NCBI RefSeq assembly: GCF_018614875.1
Contig: NZ_JAGGNW010000033.1
Span: 24,257 to 88,256, forward strand
Source: Variovorax paradoxus
GTDB lineage: Bacteria > Pseudomonadota > Gammaproteobacteria > Burkholderiales > Burkholderiaceae_C
Reading direction: 5' to 3'
DNA length: 64,000 nt
Below the pieces are notes generated by a model. That model had not been told where the DNA came from. It made no database searches and saw nothing but the letters and a program-made list of their open reading frames with translations. Below, piece by piece: positions 16,684 through 24,369 of the stretch. How positions within the stretch are numbered: position 1 is the first letter of the stretch; every line of letters begins with the position of its first letter. The position numbers and the translations under genes were made by a program.

Positions 16684-17337
16684 ATGCGTACCTTCGGTTT
16701 TCCCGAATTTCTTTTCATCCTCGAAGCGGCCCAGTGGACACTGGCGCTCTCGGCCATCGCCTTCGTCGGCGGCGCGATCCTGGGGCTGGTCGTCGCGCTC
16801 ATGCGAACCTCCGATTCGACCTGGGCACGCACCGTCTCGACGGTGTTCATCCAGATCTTCCAGGGCACGCCGCTCTTGCTGCAGCTGTTCCTGATCTTCT
16901 TCGGCGCGCCGGTGCTGGGGCTCGACATCAATCCATGGATTGCCGCGGGCGTGGCGCTCGTCCTGAACAGCGCGGCCTTCCTGGGCGAGATCTGGCGCGG
17001 CTGCATCCAGGCCATTCCGCGCGGCCAGTGGGAGGCCGCCGAAGCGCTGAGCCTCACCTACAGCGCGCGCATGCGCGACGTGGTGCTGCCGCAGGCCTTC
17101 AAGATCGCGCTCGCGCCCACGGTGGGCTACCTGGTGCAGATCATCAAGGGCACCTCGCTCGCGGCCATCATCGGCTTCACCGAGATCACCCGCGCGGGGC
17201 AGATCATCAACAACGCCACGTTCCAGCCGCTCATCGTGTTTTCCGTGGTGGCCGCCATCTACTTCGCGATCTGCTGGCCGCTCTCGCTGCTGGCCGCGCG
17301 CATGGAGCGCAGGCGCGCCCGCGCCCTCGCACGCTGA
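16684..17337 (+). CDS. Polar-amino-acid-type ABC permease 2 of the 2-ketogluconate operon
   Basis: A 217-residue inner-membrane permease, paralogous to the preceding one and likely its heterodimer partner. The EAA-type coupling motif is SAAFLGEIWRGCIQAIPRGQWEAAEAL, followed by KGTSLAAIIGFTEITRAG, a hallmark of the GlnP/HisQ group. It starts 27 nt after permease 1. The C-terminus is Arg-rich and cytoplasmic. Confidence 0.88.
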   Translation: MRTFGFPEFLFILEAAQWTLALSAIAFVGGAILGLVVALMRTSDSTWARTVSTVFIQIFQGTPLLLQLFLIFFGAPVLGLDINPWIAAGVALVLNSAAFLGEIWRGCIQAIPRGQWEAAEALSLTYSARMRDVVLPQAFKIALAPTVGYLVQIIKGTSLAAIIGFTEITRAGQIINNATFQPLIVFSVVAAIYFAICWPLSLLAARMERRRARALAR

Positions 17338-17384
17338 AGTCCCGCTTTTTTTCGCTTCCTTCCTTATCCAGGAGACACCTTCCC

Positions 17385-18182
17385 ATGACCCGTACCACCA
17401 CCCGCCGCGCAGCGCTGGCAGCCCTCGGCCTCGGCGCCGCGCTCACCGTGTTCGCACCTTTTGCCTCGGCACAAAGCGTGGCCGACATCAAGAAGAAGGG
17501 CGAGATCACCATCGGCATGCTGGTCGACTTTCCGCCCTACGGCACCACCGACGCCAAGAACCAGCCCGACGGCTACGACGCCGACGTGGCCAAGCTGCTG
17601 GCCAAGGACTGGGGCGTCAAGGCCAACATCGTGCCGGTGACCGGTCCGAACCGCATTCCCTTTCTGCTGACCAACAAGGTCGACCTGCTGGTCGCCTCGC
17701 TCGCCATCACGCCGGAGCGCGCCAAGCAGGTGCAGTTCTCGCAGCCCTACGCGGCCGCGACCATCGTGCTGTACGGCGCGACCAAGGCGCCCATCAAGGC
17801 GGCAGGCGACCTGAAGGGCCTGCGTGTCGGCGTGGCCCGCGCTTCGACGCAGGACGTGGCCGTGACCAAGGCCGCGCCAGAGGGCACCGAGATCCGCCGC
17901 TTCGACGACGACGCCTCGGCCATGCAGGCATTGATGTCGGGCCAGGTCGATGCCATCGGCTGCTCGGTCACCGTGGCGGCGCAGATCGCCAAGCGAGTGC
18001 CCGCCGGCACCTACGAGAACAAGTTCACGCTGGTGCAGCAGTCGATGGGCATCGCGATGCGTCCGGGCCAGGAAGAGCTGCACAAGGCGGTGAACGAGTT
18101 CGTGCAGAAGAACACCGCGAATGGCGAGCTGAACAAGCTCTACCAGAAGTGGCTGCAGGCCGATCTGCCAAAAATGAACTAA
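17385..18182 (+). CDS. Periplasmic substrate-binding protein of the operon's ABC transporter
   Basis: A 265-residue family 3 solute-binding protein. It has a cleavable signal peptide (about residues 1-29, ending FASA) followed by the mature start QSVADIKKKGEITIGM. The usual segments are DFPPYGTTDAKNQPDGYDAD, LLVASLAITPERAKQVQFSQPY and GLRVGVARASTQD. In amino-acid binders the second segment carries the Arg that holds the alpha-carboxylate, and here LAITPERA retains it. A sugar acid carboxylate could use the same residue. ATG 17385 follows AGGAGA at good distance. Confidence 0.88.
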   Translation: MTRTTTRRAALAALGLGAALTVFAPFASAQSVADIKKKGEITIGMLVDFPPYGTTDAKNQPDGYDADVAKLLAKDWGVKANIVPVTGPNRIPFLLTNKVDLLVASLAITPERAKQVQFSQPYAAATIVLYGATKAPIKAAGDLKGLRVGVARASTQDVAVTKAAPEGTEIRRFDDDASAMQALMSGQVDAIGCSVTVAAQIAKRVPAGTYENKFTLVQQSMGIAMRPGQEELHKAVNEFVQKNTANGELNKLYQKWLQADLPKMN

Positions 18183-18210
18183 CCCCCAGTCTTCGCGCAC
18201 TTCGTGTCGC

Positions 18211-18259
18211 TACGCCAACCCCCTTGCAGGGGGCAACACCAGCGGCCCGGCAAAGCCGG
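18211..18259. repeat. Double-hairpin intergenic element
   Basis: In the 139-bp gap between the binding-protein and ATPase genes there are two perfect hairpins. CCCCC-TTGCA-GGGGG occupies 18219-18233, and CCGGC-AAA-GCCGG occupies 18247-18259. Neither is followed by a T-run, so a terminator is unlikely. Their position after the binding-protein gene fits a role in stabilising its mRNA. The sequence may also be a dispersed genomic repeat, which one window cannot show. Confidence 0.45.
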
Positions 18260-18321
18260 TTCCGCGGTGTTCCACGAGAAGTCGCAGAGGGCCGAACAAT
18301 GAAATATCGGAAGCAACGAGC

Positions 18322-19100
<779 letters not shown>

Positions 19101-19101
<1 letters not shown>

Positions 19102-19844
19102 TGGCCTTCGAAGTCCTGATTTCTCTGTCGTCCTTCGGCGCGGCCGAGGTGGGGCGGCATGGCCAGCTCTGGTGTTCGCAGTTGGCATTGGCGGCGGGCG
19201 CCGATTCGGTGGAAGTGCGCGGCGAGATGCTGCGCGATCCGGATGCCGAACTGCCTGCCCTGAACGGACTCGCGTCCGTGTATTCCAGCCCCGAGGGGCT
19301 GTGGGCCGAAGGCGGCTGGCTCGACAGCGCTGCGCTCAAGCGCGGCATTGCGGCCGCGACCCGCGTCGGCGCGAGGCGGCTGAAGATGTCCATCGGCGAC
19401 TTCCAGCCTTCCTCGCACGGTTCGCTCTGGGGTTTGAAAGTGCAGCTCGCGGAAACCCGCGTCGAACTGCTGATCGAGAACGACCAGACTGTGCGCGCCG
19501 GCACGCTGCCCGCGCTGCAGGCGTTCTTCGACGCGGCCGACCGCGCCGGCGTCGAGCTGGGCATGACCTTCGACATGGGCAACTGGCACTGGCTCGGCGA
19601 GTGCCCGCTGCAGGCGGCGCAGGCGCTGGGCCACCGCGTGCGCTACGTGCATTGCAAGGGTGCGCAGCGGCTGCCGCACAAGTGGGTGGCGGTGCCGCTG
19701 GGCGACTCCGTCGCGCCGTGGCGAGCGGTGTTGCGCGCGTTGCCTGTCGACGTGCCGCACGCCATCGAATACTCTCTCGTGGGCGACGACCTGCTGGCCG
19801 TCACGCGCACGCAAATCGACTTCATCCGCACCGCACGGGCATAG
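19101..19844 (+). CDS. kguE: Sugar isomerase/epimerase-like TIM-barrel protein, KguE-like
   Basis: A 247-residue xylose-isomerase-like TIM barrel. Its acidic and His residues at strand ends (LLIENDQTV, MTFDMGNWHW, RYVHCKGA) fit a metal-dependent isomerase or epimerase. In Pseudomonas the gene kguE, of the same family, lies in the 2-ketogluconate operon with kguK and kguD; its exact reaction is not settled. Synteny here (kguE, kguK, kguD, ptxS in order) is the main reason for the name. The start is coupled to the preceding ATPase by TGATG. Confidence 0.8.
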
Positions 19845-19858
19845 ATCGAGACATACAC

Positions 19859-20812
19859 ATGCCAGAACCCACCGCTTTCGATGTCGCCCTGTTCGGCGAG
19901 GCCATGCTGCTGCTGGTGGCCGACCGGCCCGGCCCGCTGGAGAACGCAGAGGCGTTCCACAAGCGCACCGCCGGTGCCGAGACCAACGTGGCCATCGGCC
20001 TTTCGCGCCTCGGCCTCAAGGTGGGCTGGGCCAGCCGGCTCGGCACCGACTCGATGGGCCGCGCGCTCCTGGCCGCGATGCGCGCCGAGGGCATCGACTG
20101 CTCGCACGTGATCTGCGACGCGACGCAGCGCACCGGCTTCCAGTTCAAGGGCCGCGTCACCGACGGCAGCGATCCGCCGATCGAATACCACCGCAAGGGC
20201 TCGGCCGCGAGCCACATGGGGCCGGCCGACGTCGACGAAGCCTGGCTGCGTTCGGCACGCCACCTGCATGCCACGGGCGTGTTCGCGGCCATCTCGGACA
20301 CCAGCCTGCAGGCCGCGCTCAAGACCATGGACGTGATGCGCGCGGCCGGCCGCACGATCTCGTTCGACACCAACCTGCGGCCCACGCTGTGGTCTTCCTC
20401 TGAAACGATGCGCCACTGGATCAACGAACTCGCTTCGCGCGCCGACTGGGTGCTGCCCGGCATCGAGGAGGGCCTGCTGCTGACCGGCGAAAGCACGCCG
20501 GAGGGCATTGCACATTTCTACCGCGAGCGCGGCGCGAAGCTGGTGGTCGTCAAGCTCGGCGCAGACGGCGCCTACTACGACAGCGACGTGGCCGGCACCG
20601 GCCGCGTCGAAGGTTTTCCGGTGAAGGAAGTGATCGACACCGTGGGCGCGGGCGATGGCTTCGCGGCCGGCGTGGTGAGCGCCTTGCTCCAAGGCAGGAG
20701 CGTGCCCGAGGCGGTGCGGCGCGGCGCCTGGATCGGCGCGCGCGCGGTGCAGGTGCTGGGCGATACCGAAGGCCTGCCGACGCGGGCGCAACTCGAAGAA
20801 GCGGGGCTTTGA
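19859..20812 (+). CDS. kguK: 2-ketogluconate kinase (PfkB family), KguK-like
   Basis: A 317-residue PfkB carbohydrate kinase. The N-terminal GG-type region is AGAETNVAIGLSRLG. The C-terminal signature DTVGAGDGFAAGVVSAL holds the catalytic Asp and the anion hole. KDG kinases share the same features, so 2-keto-3-deoxygluconate kinase is the main alternative. The neighbours favour phosphorylation of 2-ketogluconate to 2-keto-6-phosphogluconate. ATG 19859 lies 14 nt after kguE. The stop overlaps kguD (TGATG). Confidence 0.82.
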   Translation: MPEPTAFDVALFGEAMLLLVADRPGPLENAEAFHKRTAGAETNVAIGLSRLGLKVGWASRLGTDSMGRALLAAMRAEGIDCSHVICDATQRTGFQFKGRVTDGSDPPIEYHRKGSAASHMGPADVDEAWLRSARHLHATGVFAAISDTSLQAALKTMDVMRAAGRTISFDTNLRPTLWSSSETMRHWINELASRADWVLPGIEEGLLLTGESTPEGIAHFYRERGAKLVVVKLGADGAYYDSDVAGTGRVEGFPVKEVIDTVGAGDGFAAGVVSALLQGRSVPEAVRRGAWIGARAVQVLGDTEGLPTRAQLEEAGL

Positions 20813-21798
20813 TGACCATGACCAAGAAGAACGTGCTCGTTTTCCGGCCGCTGCCCGAAGACCAGCTCGCGCGCCTGCAGGCCGCGCACCATGTGACCGT
20901 CGCCGATCCGCGCAAGGAGCCTGGGGCCTTTGCCACCGCGCTCGCCACCGCACACGGCCTGATCGGCTCGAGCCACACGGTCGATGCGGCGCTGCTCGAC
21001 GCGGCGCCGCGGCTCGAAGTGATTTCGAGCGTGTCGGTCGGCGTCGACAACTACGCGCTCGCAGAGCTGCACAAGCGCAGCATCGTGCTGTGCCACACGC
21101 CCGACGTGCTGACCGAGACCGTGGCCGACACGGTGTTCGCGATCCTCATGGCCACGCAGCGCCGCGTGGTCGAGCTCTCGAACCTCGTGCGCGAGGGCCG
21201 CTGGACCGGGAACATCGGCGAAGAGCTCTTCGGCACCGACGTGCACGGCAAGACGCTCGGCATCCTCGGCTTCGGCCGCATCGGGCAGGCCGTGGCGCGC
21301 CGCGCCGCACTGGGCTTCGGCATGCCGGTGCTGTATCACTCGCGCCGTGCGGTCGACCTGGCTGCGCAGGCGCCCGAGCTGCAGGGCCGTGCCACGCACA
21401 CGCCGCTCGACGAGCTGCTCGCGCGTTCGGACATCGTGCTGGCCATGCTGCCGCTGACCGATGCAACGCGCGGCATGATCGACGCCGCCTTCTTCGCGCG
21501 CATGAAGCCGGGAGCGGCCTTCATCAACGGCGGCCGCGGCGCCACGGTGAACGAAGACGCGCTGCTGCATGCACTCGACCACGGCACGCTGCGCGCGGCC
21601 GGCCTCGACGTGTTCGCGAAGGAGCCGCTGCCGGCCGAGTCGCCGCTGCGCACGCATCCGCGCGTGACGCCGCTGCCGCACATCGGCTCGGCCACGCATG
21701 AAACGCGGCATGCCATGGCGGAACTGGCGACCACCAATCTGCTGCAGGTACTGGCCGGGGAGAGGCCGACTGCGCCGTACGACACGGCGGCCGCATGA
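20812..21798 (+). CDS. kguD: 2-hydroxyacid dehydrogenase, 2-keto-6-phosphogluconate reductase, KguD-like
   Basis: A 328-residue D-2-hydroxyacid dehydrogenase. The dinucleotide motif is GKTLGILGFGRIGQAVARRA. The catalytic set is the Arg in NGGRGATVNE, the Glu in DVFAKEPLP and the His in PHIGSATHETRHAM. The family includes glyoxylate/2-ketogluconate reductase (GhrB). In this operon the expected reaction is NAD(P)H-dependent reduction of 2-keto-6-phosphogluconate to 6-phosphogluconate, which feeds central metabolism. ATG 20812 overlaps the kinase stop; ATG 20818 is a second candidate. Confidence 0.83.
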   Translation: MTMTKKNVLVFRPLPEDQLARLQAAHHVTVADPRKEPGAFATALATAHGLIGSSHTVDAALLDAAPRLEVISSVSVGVDNYALAELHKRSIVLCHTPDVLTETVADTVFAILMATQRRVVELSNLVREGRWTGNIGEELFGTDVHGKTLGILGFGRIGQAVARRAALGFGMPVLYHSRRAVDLAAQAPELQGRATHTPLDELLARSDIVLAMLPLTDATRGMIDAAFFARMKPGAAFINGGRGATVNEDALLHALDHGTLRAAGLDVFAKEPLPAESPLRTHPRVTPLPHIGSATHETRHAMAELATTNLLQVLAGERPTAPYDTAAA

Positions 21799-21814
21799 AC
21801 TCCGCGTCTTGCTC

Positions 21815-21834
21815 CCTCTCCCCCTGGGGAGAGG
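21815..21834. repeat. Perfect 9-bp hairpin between kguD and ptxS
   Basis: CCTCTCCCC (21815-21823) and GGGGAGAGG (21826-21834) form a perfect stem with a 2-nt spacer. There is no T-run. It lies 17 bp after kguD and 16 bp before ptxS. It could lower readthrough into the repressor gene or be a dispersed genomic palindrome. Confidence 0.45.
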
Positions 21835-21849
21835 AAGCGAGAGCGGGAC

Positions 21850-22875
21850 ATGAACCCCAGCGGCCGCGCCACCATCGCCGACGTCGCGGAGGCGGCCGGC
21901 GTTTCCAAGGCCACCGTCTCGCGCTTTCTCAACCACCGGGAGCGGTTGCTGAGCCCCGACATCGCCGCGCGCGTCGAAGTCGCCATCGCCAAGCTGGCCT
22001 ACACCCCCAGCCCGATGGCGCAGGCATTGAGCCATGGCCGCTCGCGCCTCATCGGCCTGATCGTGGCCGACATCACCAACCCGTATTCGGTGGCCGTGCT
22101 GCGCGGCGCCGAGAAGGCCTGCCAGGACGCCGGCTACCTGGTGATGCTGTTCAACCTGGGCAACGAGAGCGAACGCGAGCGCGAGGCCATCGACGCCCTC
22201 GCGGGCTACCAGGTCGAGGGCTTCATCCTCAACACGCTGGGCCGCGGCAGCAACGTGGTCGACGCGGTCACGCTGCACGGCAAGCCCGCGGTGCTGGTGG
22301 ACCGCCGGCACGCGGGCATGCACACCGACTTCGTCTCGCTCGACAACCCCGCGGCCATGCAGGCCACCTGCGGCCATCTGGTCGAGGGCGGCTACCGCGA
22401 ACTGCTCTACGTGACCGAGCCGCAGAAGGGCGTGAGCTCGCGGCGCGAGCGCACCGCGGCATTCGGCGCCTGCGTGGCGGCGCACGAGCCGCGCGTGGCG
22501 GGCGAAGTGTTCGAGAGCGTCGAAGCAGAAAGCGATGCCCTCGATGCCGCGCTGACCGCCTTGCGCAAGCGCGCCAAGCGGGGCCGGCGCGCCGCGGTGG
22601 TGGCCGGCAATGCGGTGGTCACGCTGCGCATCGCGCAGGCGATGGCGCGGCTGAGATGGCAGTTCGGCAGCGACCTGGGCTTTGTCGGCTTCGACGATCC
22701 CGAATGGGCTTCGCTGATCGGCCCCGGCCTGAGCACCGTGGCGCAGCCCACCGACGCCATCGGCCGCACCGCCGCCAATTGCCTGATCGAGCGGCTGCGG
22801 GGGCTGGACGCCGCGCCGCGGCAGCTGCTGCTGCCGGGGCAGCTGGTGGTGCGGGGTTCGTCGCGGCCGGCGTAG
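21850..22875 (+). CDS. ptxS: LacI-family repressor of 2-ketogluconate genes, PtxS-like
   Basis: A 341-residue LacI/GalR repressor. The helix-turn-helix ATIADVAEAAGVSKATVSRF is followed by the hinge helix QALSHGRSRLIGLIV and a periplasmic-binding-like sensor domain containing DITNPYSVAVLRGAE and GFVGFDDPEW. It closes the kguEKD operon. A perfect PtxS-type palindrome at 15912-15925 lies upstream of the operon, so autoregulation is expected. The ligand, by analogy with Pseudomonas PtxS, is 2-ketogluconate. Confidence 0.85.
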   Translation: MNPSGRATIADVAEAAGVSKATVSRFLNHRERLLSPDIAARVEVAIAKLAYTPSPMAQALSHGRSRLIGLIVADITNPYSVAVLRGAEKACQDAGYLVMLFNLGNESEREREAIDALAGYQVEGFILNTLGRGSNVVDAVTLHGKPAVLVDRRHAGMHTDFVSLDNPAAMQATCGHLVEGGYRELLYVTEPQKGVSSRRERTAAFGACVAAHEPRVAGEVFESVEAESDALDAALTALRKRAKRGRRAAVVAGNAVVTLRIAQAMARLRWQFGSDLGFVGFDDPEWASLIGPGLSTVAQPTDAIGRTAANCLIERLRGLDAAPRQLLLPGQLVVRGSSRPA

Positions 22876-22888
22876 CGGCGCCGGCCGG

Positions 22889-23347
22889 TCAGCCGACTTC
22901 GGCGATCAGCTCGATCTCGACGCAGGCGCCCATCGGCACCTGGGCCACGCCGAACGCGCTGCGCGCATGCGCGCCTTTCTCGGGTCCGAACACTTCGGCG
23001 AAGAACTCGCTCGCGCCGTTGGTCACCAGGTGCTGTTCCGTGAACGTGCCCACGGAGTTGACCAGGCTCATGAGCTTGACGATGCGCGTGACCTTGTTCA
23101 GGTCGCCCACGGCGGCATGCAGCGTGCCCAGCAGGTCGATGGCGATGGCGCGCGCGGCCTGCTTGCCTTCTTCGGTGCCGATGTTCGCGCCGAGCTGGCC
23201 GGTCCAGACCTTGCCGTCCTTCCTGGCGATGTGGCCCGAGAGAAAAACGAGGTTGCCGGTGCGCACGAAAGGCACGTAGGCGGCGGCCGGGGCGGCGACC
23301 GGGGGCAGGGTGATGCCGAGGCTGGAAAGCTTGTCGTAAACGCTCAT
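22889..23347 (-). CDS. RidA/YjgF-family protein, 150-residue subgroup
   Basis: A 152-residue member of the Rid family (COG0251), longer than the roughly 128-residue archetype RidA, which deaminates reactive enamine/imine intermediates. The conserved core is visible: FLSGHIARKDG, and near the C-terminus GAHARSAFGVAQVPMGACVEIELIA. Its ATG overlaps the stop of the transglutaminase-like gene (ATGA), making it the last gene of the minus-strand amidoligase operon. Confidence 0.85.
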   Translation of the reverse strand: MSVYDKLSSLGITLPPVAAPAAAYVPFVRTGNLVFLSGHIARKDGKVWTGQLGANIGTEEGKQAARAIAIDLLGTLHAAVGDLNKVTRIVKLMSLVNSVGTFTEQHLVTNGASEFFAEVFGPEKGAHARSAFGVAQVPMGACVEIELIAEVG

Positions 23348-24345
23348 TGAAGGTCCTTGTCCGAGGGTTGCGATTGAATCTGCGATTGTGTCTGTGATTG
23401 TGATGACTGCGCCGCCTCCGCGACCTGCGTGCGCAGCTCTTCGACGGGCCGCACCGTCACGCCCACCTTGAGCGCGTGGCGCGCGCCGCCGTGCAGCACG
23501 CCGCGCATGGGCGAGACGTCGGAGTAGTCGCGGCCGATCGCGAGCGCGACGTAGTCGTCGCCGGGCTGGCGGCCGTTGGTGGGATCGAACTCGGCCCAGC
23601 CGCCGGCGTTTTCATGGCCGTCGCCATCGTCTTCGCCGGGCAGGTACACCGAGACCCAGGCGTGCGAGGCATCGGCGCCGACCAGCCGCGGCTGGCCGGG
23701 CGGCGGCTGCGTGAGCAGATAGCCGCTCACGTAGCGCGCCGGCAGGCCCATGACGCGGAAGCAGGCGATCATGATGTGGGCGAAGTCCTGGCACACGCCC
23801 TTGCGCTGCGCAAGGGCCTCGACGGCGGGCGTGTTGATCTCGGTGCTGTCGGCGTCGTAGGCGAAGTCGCGGTACATGCGCTCGGTGAGGTCCATGGCCA
23901 CGTCGAAGGTCGGCCGCTCGGGCGCGAAGCTCGCGCGTGCATAGGCCGCGAAGTCGTCGTGGCGCGGCACGTAGGGCGACGGAAACACGAACTCCGAGGC
24001 CGGGTCGAAGGTGGCGTCCTTGCGGTAGCGGAAGCGCTCGCGCACGGCCTCCCAGGGCAGCTCGCGCGCAATCCCCGGCGCAAGCTGCGGCGTTGAAGTC
24101 TCGACCACGCTTTCAGCGGTGACGACGAGGCTGCCGTGCGTGGCCTCGAGCGCGAAGAAGGCGCGCGTGTTGCCATAGACATCGGGCACCTCGTTGCGCT
24201 GCGCGGGCTGCGGCTCGATGGCGAGCCGGTGGCTCACGAGCCGCTGCGAACCGGTGGTCAGCGGCTTCAGGTGGGCCAGGTGCTGTGCCGTTTCGACCGC
24301 GGGCGAATACTCGTAGCGGGTTTCGTGCGTGACGTGGAGCAGCAT
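23344..24345 (-). CDS. Transglutaminase-like cysteine protease with Gln-rich tail
   Basis: A 333-residue cytoplasmic protein (COG1305 type). A beta-sandwich N-terminal domain precedes the transglutaminase core, with Cys185 (RKGVCQDFAHIM), His228 (DASHAWVSVYLPG) and Asp254 (EFDPTNGRQPG). In this family the triad either cleaves or forms amide or isopeptide bonds. The last 20 or so residues alternate Gln with Ser/Thr (SSQSQTQSQIQSQPS), unlike the rest of the protein. It lies 24 nt downstream of the ATP-grasp/alpha-E fusion gene, as expected for the peptide-ligase system. Confidence 0.88.
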   Translation of the reverse strand: MLLHVTHETRYEYSPAVETAQHLAHLKPLTTGSQRLVSHRLAIEPQPAQRNEVPDVYGNTRAFFALEATHGSLVVTAESVVETSTPQLAPGIARELPWEAVRERFRYRKDATFDPASEFVFPSPYVPRHDDFAAYARASFAPERPTFDVAMDLTERMYRDFAYDADSTEINTPAVEALAQRKGVCQDFAHIMIACFRVMGLPARYVSGYLLTQPPPGQPRLVGADASHAWVSVYLPGEDDGDGHENAGGWAEFDPTNGRQPGDDYVALAIGRDYSDVSPMRGVLHGGARHALKVGVTVRPVEELRTQVAEAAQSSQSQTQSQIQSQPSDKDLQ

Positions 24346-24369
24346 GGGGTCTCGCAGGGGAAAGCGCAG

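Noticed and set aside
15954..18182. 742-residue plus-strand frame as a permease/binding-protein fusion
   Set aside because: The first 477 residues are out of frame with the two real permeases. The binding protein has its own ribosome-binding site and signal peptide at 17385.
18219..18233. Rho-independent terminator after the binding-protein gene
   Set aside because: The GC hairpin has no following T-run, and the ATPase gene downstream belongs to the same operon.
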